This document shows positions 52,462 through 61,651 of a stretch of DNA of 64,000 nt, one piece after another. The stretch spans positions 1 to 64,000 of the forward strand of contig NZ_PTJA01000019.1 in NCBI RefSeq assembly GCF_002934545.1, given 5' to 3'. The DNA comes from Lacrimispora xylanisolvens. GTDB lineage: Bacteria; Bacillota; Clostridia; Lachnospirales; Lachnospiraceae. Below the pieces are notes generated by a model, which ran no database searches, was not told the DNA's origin, and saw only the letters and a program-made list of their open reading frames with translations. The translations under genes and the position numbers were made by a program. The first letter of the stretch is position 1. Each line of letters opens with the position of its first letter.

Positions 52462-54437
52462 GCAACATCGATACTATGTCAATTAATGCAATCCGCATCC
52501 TTTCTGCCGATGCAATCCAGAAAGCCAACTCCGGACATCCGGGACTTCCTTTAGGCTGTGCATCTGCTGCGTATGAATTATGGGCAAATCACATGAATCA
52601 TAATCCGGCAGATCCAACATGGGCCAACAGAGACCGTTTTATCCTGTCCGGAGGCCATGGATCCATGCTGTTGTACTCTTTGCTTCATCTGTTTGGATAT
52701 GGTAATTTATCCAAAGAGGATGTGATGAATTTCCGCCAGCTTGGTTCTAAAACTCCCGGACATCCGGAGTATGGCCATACGGTGGGAGTTGAGGCAACCA
52801 CAGGTCCTCTAGGAGCTGGTATGGGTATGGCAGTGGGTATGGCAATTGCCGAAAGTCATCTTGCTGCTGTATTTAATAAGGACAACTATCCGGTAGTTGA
52901 TCATTACACCTTTGCTTTGGGTGGAGACGGCTGCATGATGGAAGGAATTTCCTCCGAAGTATTTTCTCTTGCAGGAACTCTTGGTCTGGGTAAATTAATT
53001 GTAATTTATGATTCCAATAAAATTTCCATTGAAGGAAGTACAGATATCGCATTTACAGAGAATGTACAAAAACGTATGGAAGCATTTGGTTTCCAGATTA
53101 TTACAGTTGAAGATGGGAATGATTTAGAAGCCATCGGACGTGCAATCGAAGAGGCAAAGGCAGATACCGAGCATCCTTCCTTTATCACCATAAAGACACA
53201 GATCGGCTTTGGCTGTCCTGCAAAGCAGGGTAAGGCAAGTGCTCACGGGGAACCTCTGGGTGCGGATAACATCACTGCATTAAAGGAAAACTTAGGCTGG
53301 CCATCTATGGAACCATTCTACGTTCCGGAGGAAGTTTACAGCCATTACAGAAAGCTTGCTGAGGAAAAGGCTGAGACAGAGGCGGCATGGAATGTGATGT
53401 TTGCTGCGTACTGCCAGGAGTATCCAGACATGGAAGAACTGTGGAATGCTTACCATGACCCGGATGCAGGAGAGAAATCCATTGAGGCATGCGCTGATTT
53501 CTGGAAAAAGCCGGAGAAGGCAGATGCAACCAGAAATTTATCCGGACAGATTTTAAACAGAATTAAGACATATATGCCAAACTTAATCGGCGGCTCTGCG
53601 GATTTAGCACCTTCCAATAAGACAAATATGTCGGATATGGGAGATTACAGCAAGGAAAACCCGGCTGGCAGAAACATGCATTTTGGAGTTCGGGAACTTG
53701 GAATGACAGCCATAGGAAACGGTATGATGCTTCACGGCGGACTTCGTACCTATGTATCTACTTTCTTTGTTTTCAGTGATTACACAAAACCCATGGCACG
53801 TCTTTCCGCTTTAATGGGCGTACCGTTATCCTTCGTATTCACTCATGACAGTATTGGTGTTGGAGAAGATGGTCCGACTCATGAGCCAATCGAGCAGCTT
53901 GCCATGTTACGTGCACTGCCAAACTTCCATGTATTCCGTCCCTGTGATGAAACAGAGACAGAAGCAGCATGGTACTCTGCACTGACTTCCAAAAAGACAC
54001 CAACCGCTCTGGTTCTTACCAGACAGAATCTGACACCTATGCCAGGAAGCAGCAAAGAGGCATTAAAGGGTGGCTATGTAATCGATGACTGTGAAGGAAC
54101 ACCAGATCTGATTCTGATTGCCAGCGGATCGGAAGTAGAACTGTCTGTAAAAGCAAAAGCGCTGATTCCTGATCAGAAAGTCCGTGTAGTTTCCATGCCA
54201 TGTATGGATTTATTTGAGGAGCAGAGCCAGGAGTATAAGGAATCCGTACTTCCAAAAGCAGTTAGAAAACGTGTGGCAGTGGAAGCATTAAGTGATTTCG
54301 GCTGGGGCAAATATGTAGGCCTTGACGGCGCATATGTGACCATGACTGGATTCGGTGCAAGCGGTCCTGCTAATCTGTTATTTGACCACTTTGGATTTAC
54401 GCCTGAGCATGTAGCAGAAGTGGCAAAATCCTTATAA
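52458..54437 (+). CDS. tkt: transketolase
   Basis: 659 aa TPP enzyme of the pentose phosphate pathway. MSINAIRILSADAIQKANSGHPGLPLG, the TPP motif GDGCMMEGISSE ending in DSNKISIEG, and HDSIGVGEDGPTHEPIEQL with the substrate-binding His are all present. It moves two-carbon units between sugar phosphates. Its start overlaps the DUF5711 stop by 4 nt. Glucokinase follows. Confidence 0.97.
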   Translation: MSNIDTMSINAIRILSADAIQKANSGHPGLPLGCASAAYELWANHMNHNPADPTWANRDRFILSGGHGSMLLYSLLHLFGYGNLSKEDVMNFRQLGSKTPGHPEYGHTVGVEATTGPLGAGMGMAVGMAIAESHLAAVFNKDNYPVVDHYTFALGGDGCMMEGISSEVFSLAGTLGLGKLIVIYDSNKISIEGSTDIAFTENVQKRMEAFGFQIITVEDGNDLEAIGRAIEEAKADTEHPSFITIKTQIGFGCPAKQGKASAHGEPLGADNITALKENLGWPSMEPFYVPEEVYSHYRKLAEEKAETEAAWNVMFAAYCQEYPDMEELWNAYHDPDAGEKSIEACADFWKKPEKADATRNLSGQILNRIKTYMPNLIGGSADLAPSNKTNMSDMGDYSKENPAGRNMHFGVRELGMTAIGNGMMLHGGLRTYVSTFFVFSDYTKPMARLSALMGVPLSFVFTHDSIGVGEDGPTHEPIEQLAMLRALPNFHVFRPCDETETEAAWYSALTSKKTPTALVLTRQNLTPMPGSSKEALKGGYVIDDCEGTPDLILIASGSEVELSVKAKALIPDQKVRVVSMPCMDLFEEQSQEYKESVLPKAVRKRVAVEALSDFGWGKYVGLDGAYVTMTGFGASGPANLLFDHFGFTPEHVAEVAKSL

Positions 54438-54482
54438 TAATCAGCATCTGTGTTACAAAAGCATAAAGGAGTGTATCTGGAC

Positions 54483-55427
54483 ATGGGAAAAAAGTGTGTT
54501 GGCATAGATGTGGGAGGAACATCTGTTAAGATCGGAATATTTGAAACAACAGGGGAACTTCTTCATAAGTGGGAGGTTGGTACCAGAACGGAAGAGAACG
54601 GAAGATACATTCTTGATGATGTATCTGCTTCCATTCTGGAAACACTTAAGAAGCTTTCTCTCTCTCTTGATGAGATCAAAGGCATAGGAATGGGAGTTCC
54701 TGGTCCGGTTATGCCGGATGGATATGTGGAGGTCTGCGTCAATTTAGGCTGGCGTGATTTATATCCGGGCAGAGAACTGAGCAGCAGGCTGGACGGAATT
54801 CCGGTGCTGTGCGGAAATGATGCCAATGTGGCTGCCCTGGGCGAGATGTGGCAGGGCGGCGGTAAAGGCTACGAAGATATCGTTATGGTCACTCTGGGCA
54901 CAGGTGTGGGCGGCGGCGTAATCCTGGGAGAGAAGATTATTGCCGGTAAGCACGGACTGGCAGGTGAAATCGGTCATATCCATATCCGGGATGAAGAGAC
55001 AGAACATTGCAACTGCGGCGGCGTAGGCTGTGTGGAGCAGATTGCAAGTGCTACTGGCATTGCGAGGGAAGCAAGACGCAAGATGGCTTCTACGGATATT
55101 CCTTCTGTATTACGGCAATTCGGAGATGATGTTACTGCGAAGGAAGTCTTGGATGGGGCAAAGGCTGGAGATGAACTGGCAAAGTCTGTGATCGATATCG
55201 TGGGTCATTATCTTGGCCTTACACTGGCTCAGATTACCATGGTCATTGACCCGGAAGTATTTGTTATAGGCGGAGGTGTATCAAAGGCAGGACAATATCT
55301 TATTGATGAGATATTCCGCCATTATGACAGGTTTACTCCTATCTCAAAAAGCAAGAGCAAAATCGTTCTTGCGACACTGGGGAATGATGCTGGGATCTAT
55401 GGCGCAGCAAGACTGATTCTTGACTGA
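54483..55427 (+). CDS. glcK: ROK-family glucokinase
   Basis: 314 aa. ATP-binding GIDVGGTSVKIGIF, sugar site GNDANVAALGE, GTGVGGGVI, and the ROK zinc motif in HCNCGGVGCVEQIASATG. It phosphorylates glucose (or a related hexose) to feed Pgi. ATG 54483 chosen; AAAGGAG lies 11 nt upstream. A strong terminator follows. Confidence 0.93.
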   Translation: MGKKCVGIDVGGTSVKIGIFETTGELLHKWEVGTRTEENGRYILDDVSASILETLKKLSLSLDEIKGIGMGVPGPVMPDGYVEVCVNLGWRDLYPGRELSSRLDGIPVLCGNDANVAALGEMWQGGGKGYEDIVMVTLGTGVGGGVILGEKIIAGKHGLAGEIGHIHIRDEETEHCNCGGVGCVEQIASATGIAREARRKMASTDIPSVLRQFGDDVTAKEVLDGAKAGDELAKSVIDIVGHYLGLTLAQITMVIDPEVFVIGGGVSKAGQYLIDEIFRHYDRFTPISKSKSKIVLATLGNDAGIYGAARLILD

Positions 55428-55446
55428 TAATGAGCATGTAATAGAT

Positions 55447-55489
55447 AAGGAAGGCAGAGAGAATAAACGCTCTCTCTGCTTTCCTTTTT
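55447..55489 (+). terminator. terminator after glucokinase
   Basis: GGAAGGCAGAGAGA pairs completely with TCTCTCTGCTTTCC (one G-U), followed by TTTTT. Confidence 0.92.
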
Positions 55490-55543
55490 ACATTGAGAGG
55501 GAAATGTTCTCACTAAGAGTGGGATTGAAGCAGCCATCGCTTA

Positions 55544-55571
55544 TTTACAATTTACTAAATTATGATATAAT
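55544..55571 (+). promoter_or_regulatory. promoter in the gap upstream of the pyrophosphatase
   Basis: TTTACA, a 16-nt spacer and a perfect TATAAT. It would give a leader of about 195 nt that includes the palindrome at 55614-55636. A second weaker TATAAA box lies near 55709. Confidence 0.65.
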
Positions 55572-55613
55572 GGGAATACTTCACAAAGGATAAAACCTTG
55601 TAAAATGAGGAGA

Positions 55614-55636
55614 CCCCGGCTGCCAGGCAGCCGGGG
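55614..55636. repeat. perfect 23-nt GC-rich palindrome in the leader of the pyrophosphatase gene
   Basis: CCCCGGCTGCC-A-GGCAGCCGGGG: 11 perfect base pairs about one central A, in an otherwise AT-rich gap (55428-55773). No T tract follows, so it does not look like a terminator. With so small a loop it may act as double-stranded DNA operator or, as RNA, form an 8-9-bp stem. A possible 22-codon frame (55606-55674) runs through it. Confidence 0.6.
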
Positions 55637-55773
55637 CAATTATGAAAAATCTATGTGCAATTTGACTATTTAAGCGTTTTTGTTTGTTTGATTTCTATAC
55701 AATTAGTATAAAAAATACATGTGAACACAATATGAACGCTGTGTAAACAGATTATGAAATAAAGGAGGAACCC

Positions 55774-57444
55774 ATGGAAGAGAACCGTAGAAACAGGAAA
55801 ACAATTGTAATTGGACATAAAAACCCGGATACAGATTCCATTTGTTCAGCTGTCTGTTATGCCAATTTAAAAAGGCTGCTGACAAAGGAAGACTATCAGC
55901 CGGGAAGAGCTGGGCGGGTGAATGAAGAGACCCAGTTCGTACTTAATTATTTTGGAGTTGAGCCTCCGGAACTGATTGAGAATGTAAAGACCCAGGTGCT
56001 GGATATTGAGATAAGGGAGACCCGTGGGGTTAAGAAAAACCTGTCTTTGAAAAATGCCTGGAATTTGATGCAGGAGGCCAATGCTGTAACCATTCCTGCT
56101 GTGACTGACGATGGAATGCTGGAGGGGCTTATTACAGTAGGTGATATTGCAAAGTCCTATATGAATGTGTATGACAGCAGTATTTTATCAAAAGCCAATA
56201 CTCAGTATGCCAACATTGTGGAAACTTTAGAAGGAAATATGGTGGTTGGTGATGTCAGCGATTATTTTAATAACGGAAAGGTTTTAATTGCTGCAGCCAA
56301 TCCTGACATGATGGAATACTATATTGCCAAAGGTGATCTGGTTATTTTAGGAAACCGCTATGAATCCCAGCTGTGTGCCATTGAGATGGAAGCGGCCTGC
56401 ATTATTGTCTGTGAAGGTGCTGCAGTTTCCATGACCATAAAGAAGCTTGCCCAGGAGCGTGGGTGTGCAGTTATGACAACTCCGTATGATACCTATACCG
56501 CCGCCCGTCTGGTAAATCAGAGTATTCCAATCAGTTATTTTATGAAAACAGACGGACTGATTACCTTCGAGGTAGAGGATTATATTGACGATATTAAGGA
56601 TGTAATGGCCAGCAAACGCCATCGTGATTTCCCTGTTCTTGATAAGAATGGAAAATATAAAGGAATGATTTCCCGTAGAAACCTACTTGGTGCGAAAGGA
56701 AAACGTCTGATTCTGGTTGACCATAATGAGCGGTCACAGGCTGTTGAGGGAATGGAAAGTGCTGAGGTGCTGGAGATTATTGATCACCACAGACTTGGAA
56801 CTGTGGAGACCATAGCCCCGGTATTCTTCCGCAACCAGCCGGTTGGATGTACCGCTACGATTATATACCAGATGTATCAGGAAAATCACATGGAGATAGA
56901 ACCCAAGATAGCTGGTTTATTATGTAGTGCTATCATTTCTGACACGCTTCTGTTTCGTTCTCCTACCTGCACAGAGGCAGATAAGAGGGCGGCTCTTAAT
57001 CTTGCAGACATTGCAGGGATTGAGGTGGAAAAATATGCTTCTTCCATGTTTGCAGCAGGAAGCAATTTAAAAGGGAAAACAGATGGAGAGATCTTCTATC
57101 AGGACTTTAAGAAATTTACATTTGGAAAGGTGAACTTTGGAGTAGGACAGATCAGCTCTTTAAACCCCAGGGAACTGGATGAATTAAAAGAGAGAATGCT
57201 TCCTTATATGAAAAAGGCCAGAGAGGAGCATGGGGTAGACATGATGTTCTTTATGCTGACCAATATTCTTACGGAATCCACGGAACTTCTTTGTGAGGGA
57301 CAGGGTGCGAAACAACTGATTGCAACTGCATTCCGTGCAGAGGATTCCGCAGACAGCGGTGAAGATCATCTGGTAAGTCTTCCCGGTGTTGTATCCAGGA
57401 AAAAGCAGCTGATTCCTGGTATTATGCTTGCAGTGCAGGAATAG
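55774..57444 (+). CDS. ppaC: manganese-dependent inorganic pyrophosphatase with CBS-DRTGG-CBS insert
   Basis: 556 aa. N-terminal DHH-type catalytic motif (GHKNPDTDS), then CBS domains with a DRTGG domain inserted (about 70-300), then the second half of the catalytic domain (VDHNERSQAVEGMESAEVLEIIDHH with the DHH motif, and RSPTC). The C-terminal DHHA2 domain ends in SRKKQLIP (substrate binding SRKKQ). It hydrolyses PPi and is controlled by adenine nucleotides and, in relatives, by Ap4A through the CBS pair. AAAGGAGGA precedes the ATG. Confidence 0.95.
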   Translation: MEENRRNRKTIVIGHKNPDTDSICSAVCYANLKRLLTKEDYQPGRAGRVNEETQFVLNYFGVEPPELIENVKTQVLDIEIRETRGVKKNLSLKNAWNLMQEANAVTIPAVTDDGMLEGLITVGDIAKSYMNVYDSSILSKANTQYANIVETLEGNMVVGDVSDYFNNGKVLIAAANPDMMEYYIAKGDLVILGNRYESQLCAIEMEAACIIVCEGAAVSMTIKKLAQERGCAVMTTPYDTYTAARLVNQSIPISYFMKTDGLITFEVEDYIDDIKDVMASKRHRDFPVLDKNGKYKGMISRRNLLGAKGKRLILVDHNERSQAVEGMESAEVLEIIDHHRLGTVETIAPVFFRNQPVGCTATIIYQMYQENHMEIEPKIAGLLCSAIISDTLLFRSPTCTEADKRAALNLADIAGIEVEKYASSMFAAGSNLKGKTDGEIFYQDFKKFTFGKVNFGVGQISSLNPRELDELKERMLPYMKKAREEHGVDMMFFMLTNILTESTELLCEGQGAKQLIATAFRAEDSADSGEDHLVSLPGVVSRKKQLIPGIMLAVQE

Positions 57445-57459
57445 AGGGAGGCAGGAATC

Positions 57460-58098
57460 ATGAAAGATAAGAATAACAGAGAGTCCGGGCAGGCAAAGCC
57501 ATCGGGCAAGACAGACTGGAAGCCTGGAAATATGCTTTATCCAGTACCTGCAGTTATGGTGAGCTGTATGCGCCAGGGAGAAAAGCCTAATATCATTACG
57601 ATAGCCTGGGCCGGGACAATCTGTTCTTCTCCTGCCATGCTGTCCATTTCCATCAGGCGGGAGCGCTATTCCTATAATATTATTAAGGAAACCGGTGAGT
57701 TTGCTTTAAATCTGGTGACTGCAGATTTGGTCCGGGCAGCGGATTACTGCGGTGTGAAATCTGGAAGAGACGTGGATAAATTTTCTGATATGAAATTAAC
57801 CCCCTGTTCTTTAACAAATATAGGAGTGCCGGGAATCGCAGAAAGTCCGGTGATTCTTTCCTGTAAAGTTACAGAGATCAAGCCTCTTGGAAGTCATGAT
57901 CTTTTTCTCGCTGAGGTAGTGGGTGTAACGGTAGACAACCAGTATATGGATGAGAAGAATAAATTTCATCTGAATCAGTCCAAACTGATTACTTATTCCC
58001 ATGGAGAGTATTTTGAACTTGGAAAAAAGGTGGGTACGTTTGGTTATTCAGTAAAAAAAACGGATAAGAAGTCAAAGGACAGGAGGAAAAGGAAATGA
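57460..58098 (+). CDS. flavin reductase family protein (FMN-binding split barrel)
   Basis: 212 aa. LYPVPAVMVSCM, PNIITIAWAGTICSSPAMLSISIRRERYSYNII and EFALNLVTADLVRAADYCGVKSGRDVDKF mark the family of FMN-dependent flavin reductase-like proteins. C terminus is lysine-rich. It overlaps the shikimate kinase gene by 4 nt. Substrate unknown. Confidence 0.9.
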   Translation: MKDKNNRESGQAKPSGKTDWKPGNMLYPVPAVMVSCMRQGEKPNIITIAWAGTICSSPAMLSISIRRERYSYNIIKETGEFALNLVTADLVRAADYCGVKSGRDVDKFSDMKLTPCSLTNIGVPGIAESPVILSCKVTEIKPLGSHDLFLAEVVGVTVDNQYMDEKNKFHLNQSKLITYSHGEYFELGKKVGTFGYSVKKTDKKSKDRRKRK

Positions 58099-58628
58099 GA
58101 AGAAACCAGAATCTTGACAACATTACCTTAATTGGAATGCCAGCCTCAGGAAAGAGTACAGTAGGGGTTCTTTTAGCAAAGCGTCTGGGGTACTCCTTTG
58201 TTGATGTGGATATCGTAATCCAGGAACAGGAGGGACGGCTGTTAAAAGAGATTATTGCTGAGGAAGGACAAGAGGGCTTTCTTCGAGTGGAGAACAGAGT
58301 GAATGCAGAGCTTTCCGTTCATAACAGTGTCATTGCCCCGGGAGGTAGTGTGATCTACGGAACGGAAGCCATGGAACATCTGAAAAAGATCAGTACAGTG
58401 GTTTATTTAAAACTTAGTTACGAAGCAGTAGAGGAACGGCTTGGTAATTTAACAGATCGTGGAGTTGTGCTGAAAGATGGAATGACACTAAAAGATTTGT
58501 ACGAAGAGCGGATTCCTTATTACGAGCAGTACGCGGATATCACCGTCGATGAGACCGGGATTGATGCAGGCGGTATTGTTGATGCTCTAAGAAGCATATT
58601 GGAAGAGCGTTTCGGATTGGAAACATAA
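58095..58628 (+). CDS. aroK: shikimate kinase
   Basis: 177 aa. P-loop GMPASGKST near residues 15-23, shikimate contact DVDIVIQEQEG, VIAPGGSVIY (Walker B region), and a lid near LGNLTDRGVVLK. It phosphorylates shikimate in the chorismate pathway. ATG overlaps the flavin reductase stop. Other aro genes are not nearby. Confidence 0.9.
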   Translation: MRRNQNLDNITLIGMPASGKSTVGVLLAKRLGYSFVDVDIVIQEQEGRLLKEIIAEEGQEGFLRVENRVNAELSVHNSVIAPGGSVIYGTEAMEHLKKISTVVYLKLSYEAVEERLGNLTDRGVVLKDGMTLKDLYEERIPYYEQYADITVDETGIDAGGIVDALRSILEERFGLET

Positions 58629-58640
58629 AGGAATGAAAGC

Positions 58641-58680
58641 AAGACGTTGAATTGATAAGATTCTGCGTCTTATTTTATTT
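58641..58680 (+). terminator. probable terminator after aroK
   Basis: AAGACG pairs with CGTCTT, with inner AAT/ATT, followed by ATTTTATTT. A modest stem. Confidence 0.5.
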
Positions 58681-58810
58681 GTACCAGCATATTTATATAA
58701 AAAATGAGGTGATAATGTTAATTTATTTAATGTTATGCTTTGATATATTAAGTAAGCAATTCAAAAATTAACTTATTGATTTTATTATAAGCGATGGGTA
58801 TTGAAAACTA

Positions 58811-58839
58811 TTGACAAATATATAAAAATATCATAAAGT
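58811..58839 (+). promoter_or_regulatory. promoter of the opp operon
   Basis: A consensus TTGACA, a 17-nt spacer, then TAAAGT. The hairpin terminator at 58857-58903 follows about 20 nt later, so transcripts meet it before oppA. Confidence 0.55.
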
Positions 58840-58856
58840 TATAGAAAATTAAGACT

Positions 58857-58903
58857 AAGGCGTCTGAACAGAAAATAATTCTGCCAGATGCCTTTATTTT
58901 TTT
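58857..58903 (+). terminator. terminator/attenuator in the oppA leader
   Basis: AAGGCGTCTG pairs with CAGATGCCTT, with an inner AGAA/TTCT stem, followed by TATTTTTTT. It sits between the predicted promoter and oppA, about 28 nt before the oppA ATG. It may end upstream transcription or attenuate the opp operon. The rest of the gap 58629-58930 is AT-rich; a possible 18-codon frame at 58715-58771 is noted among the findings. Confidence 0.75.
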
Positions 58904-58930
58904 AATTTAATTGAATTGGGAGGTAATTAA

Positions 58931-60613
58931 ATGAAGAAAGCCATGAAAAAAATGGTGTCACTGGGGATCTCCGGATTAATGGTATGGTCGTTAACCGCAT
59001 GCGGAAACTCCAAACCTGCGGCTCCGGTCTCAGGCACAACCCAGGCTGCAGCGGAAACAAAGGCGGCGGAAGCAGCTAAGGCAAATGCATTAAACGTACA
59101 TATCGATGTGGAGGTTGCTTCCATGGACCCCCAGATAGCCACAGATGGAACCTCATTCGAAGTAATTGCGGATACTACGGATGGCCTTTATGAGCTGGAT
59201 GCAGACGGAAATCCGGTTCCGGCATTGGCGGAAAGTGTGGATAAAAGCGCAGATGGGCTGACGCTTACCTATCATTTAAGGGATGCAAAATGGTCCAATG
59301 GAACACCTGTTACAGCTAAGGATTTTGTTTTTGCATGGAGAAGGGCAGTGAATCCAGTAACAGCAAGTGAATACGCATTTATTGTTGGAATCGCAGGGAT
59401 TAAGAACGCAGATGCAGTTTCTTCTGGGGAAAAACCATTAGAAGAACTGGGAGTAACTGCGGTTGATGATAAGACACTGAAAGTAGAGCTTGACGTTCCG
59501 GTGCCATTTTTTGAATCTTTAATGGCTTTCCCAACCTTCTATCCGGTAAATGAAGAATTTTTCACCAAGTGTGGGGATCAGTATGCAAGTACACCGGATA
59601 CGCTGCTGTCAAACGGTCCATTTAAGATTACCGCCTATGAGCCGGCAGCCACTACCATTACTCTGGAGAAAAATCCGGATTACTGGGATGCAGGAAAGGT
59701 AAAACTTGATGGTATTAATTATCAGGTTATTAAGGACTCCCAACAGGCAATGCTTGCATATCAGAACGGAGATTTGGACTTAGTCACACTTTCTGGTGAG
59801 CAGGTGGAGCAGTTTCAGGCAGATCCTGAATTTAAGAATATTATGGCTGGATATTTATGGTATATATCTCCCAATACCAAAGTGGCAGGCCTTGAAAACC
59901 TTAATTTAAGAAAGGCATTGTCCCTTTGCTTTGACAAAGAGGCAGTATGTAAAAATATTTTAAAGGATGGTTCCATTCCGGCATATTTTGCAGTACCAAC
60001 TCTTCTTGCAACAGGTCCTGACGGAAAAGATTATAGAGAAGATGCAGGAAGCAATTACTTTAAGACAGATAAAGCGGAAGCTTTGAAATATTGGGAAGAG
60101 GCGAAAAAGGAACTGGGAGTGGAGAGCCTGACTTACACCATGATTGTGGAAGATACGGAATCTGCCATTAATGTGGCGCAGTTCCTTCAGTCTGAGATTC
60201 AGACCACACTTCCGGGAATCACCATTAACTTAGAGCAGATGCCTAAGAAAAACCGTGTAGAGCGGATGCAGGAAGGTACGTTTGAACTTGGTCTTACTCG
60301 TTGGGGACCGGACTATGCGGATCCTATGACATATCTTGACATGTGGATTACTGACAGCCCCAACAACTACGGCTTCTGGTCCAATGCTGAATATGATTCC
60401 ATTATCCAGTCTGCTAAGAAAGGGGATCTTGCACTTGATCCTGCAGCAAGATGGAAAGCCTTAATTGGTGCAGAAAAGATTGTTTGTGACAATGCAGTGA
60501 TTCTTCCGGTTTACCAGAAGGGAAATGCAGTAATGCAGAAAACTGGGGTTGAAGGCGTGGAATTCCACTCCATTGCGATCAACCGTTATTTTAAGAATAC
60601 GACTAAGAAATAA
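58931..60613 (+). CDS. oppA: oligopeptide-binding lipoprotein OppA
   Basis: 560 aa. Signal peptide with lipobox LTAC and lipidated Cys, then an Ala/Thr linker. Family 5 solute-binding features: MDPQIATDGTSFEVIADTTDGLYELD, LTYHLRDAKWSNGTPVTAKDFVFAWRRAV, and LGLTRWGPDYADPMTYLDMW. It captures peptides for the OppBCDF importer. GGGAGGT precedes the ATG. Followed by an intercistronic stem-loop. Confidence 0.96.
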   Translation: MKKAMKKMVSLGISGLMVWSLTACGNSKPAAPVSGTTQAAAETKAAEAAKANALNVHIDVEVASMDPQIATDGTSFEVIADTTDGLYELDADGNPVPALAESVDKSADGLTLTYHLRDAKWSNGTPVTAKDFVFAWRRAVNPVTASEYAFIVGIAGIKNADAVSSGEKPLEELGVTAVDDKTLKVELDVPVPFFESLMAFPTFYPVNEEFFTKCGDQYASTPDTLLSNGPFKITAYEPAATTITLEKNPDYWDAGKVKLDGINYQVIKDSQQAMLAYQNGDLDLVTLSGEQVEQFQADPEFKNIMAGYLWYISPNTKVAGLENLNLRKALSLCFDKEAVCKNILKDGSIPAYFAVPTLLATGPDGKDYREDAGSNYFKTDKAEALKYWEEAKKELGVESLTYTMIVEDTESAINVAQFLQSEIQTTLPGITINLEQMPKKNRVERMQEGTFELGLTRWGPDYADPMTYLDMWITDSPNNYGFWSNAEYDSIIQSAKKGDLALDPAARWKALIGAEKIVCDNAVILPVYQKGNAVMQKTGVEGVEFHSIAINRYFKNTTKK

Positions 60614-60639
60614 GACTTTGTAAGTTTTATATTCTGGCT

Positions 60640-60678
60640 GCCGGAGGGGTTACAGGTCCTGCCTGTTATTCCTCTGGC
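60640..60678 (+). other. intercistronic stem-loop between oppA and oppB
   Basis: GCCGGAGG pairs with CCTCTGGC, and inside it ACAGG pairs with CCTGT. No T tract. This position and form usually stabilise the binding-protein mRNA or partly stop the downstream permease genes. Confidence 0.65.
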
Positions 60679-60703
60679 TGCTTAATTTGGGAGGGTAACG
60701 TTT

Positions 60704-61651
60704 GTGAAACGATATATTGTTAAGAGAATCTGTATATCAGCAGCCACTTTGCTGGCTATCCTGCTTATATTATTTCTGATGCTGGAACTGATGCCTGGTT
60801 CCCCGTTCAATGATGAGAAACTAACCCAGTCTCAGGTAGCGCTGTTAAATGCCAAATACGGTCTGGATAAACCGGTATTCATACGGTTTTTAAACTATGT
60901 GAAGAACATGCTGTCTGGTGACTTTGGGGTATCCTATACCATTTCCAAGAATACGTCTATTACCACTCTTTTAGCAACCAGACTTCCTATTTCCATCAGA
61001 ATCGGAGGGCAGGCAGTTTTACTTGGAACTGTGGTGGGACTGGTATTGGGACTCATAGCTGCTTTAAAGCATAATACGATTTTTGATACCATGACAACGG
61101 TTATTTCTGTTCTTGGAGTCAGTCTTCCGTCTTATGTATTTGCACTGGGGCTGTCTTATACCCTTGGCTATCAGTTTAAATGGTTTCCTTTATTGTATCA
61201 GCAGCAGGAAGCGGTGAAATCTTCCGTTCTTCCTACCATATCCTTAGCCATGTTTACGGTAGCAACCGTAGCCCGGTTTACCAGAACGGAAATGCTTGAG
61301 GTTCTGGGATCCGATTATATGCTTCTTGCAGAAAGCAAGGGGCTTCCCGGCTGGCGGCTTATACTGATTCATGGATTAAGAAATGCACTGATTCCCATTG
61401 TCACAGTTCTGGCGCCTCTTGTTGTCAGTCTGATGACCGGTTCTCTGGTGGTGGAAAAAATATTCTCCATTCCTGGAATCGGAAGCCTTCTGGTCACGGC
61501 CATTCAGTCCAATGATTATAATGTGATCGTAACTCTGGCATTTATATACAGTGCCATGTATATCGGAATCATGCTTGCTGTGGATATCTTATATGGTCTC
61601 ATTGATCCACGGATCAGGCTGGCGAAGGAGGATGATTATGAGCAGTCATAA
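60704..61651 (+). CDS. oppB: oligopeptide permease OppB
   Basis: 315 aa with six membrane helices. N-terminal MKRYIVKRICISAATLLAI, LMPGSPF, YGLDKPVFIRF, and the EAA loop in LLAESKGLPGWRLILIHGLRNALIP are typical. GTG start with GGGAGGG upstream. Half of the membrane channel with OppC. Confidence 0.96.
   Translation: MKRYIVKRICISAATLLAILLILFLMLELMPGSPFNDEKLTQSQVALLNAKYGLDKPVFIRFLNYVKNMLSGDFGVSYTISKNTSITTLLATRLPISIRIGGQAVLLGTVVGLVLGLIAALKHNTIFDTMTTVISVLGVSLPSYVFALGLSYTLGYQFKWFPLLYQQQEAVKSSVLPTISLAMFTVATVARFTRTEMLEVLGSDYMLLAESKGLPGWRLILIHGLRNALIPIVTVLAPLVVSLMTGSLVVEKIFSIPGIGSLLVTAIQSNDYNVIVTLAFIYSAMYIGIMLAVDILYGLIDPRIRLAKEDDYEQS

Noticed and set aside
55614-55636. Rho-independent terminator
   Set aside because: The palindrome is followed by CAATTATG, without a T tract, and the preceding glucokinase terminator is already at 55447-55489.
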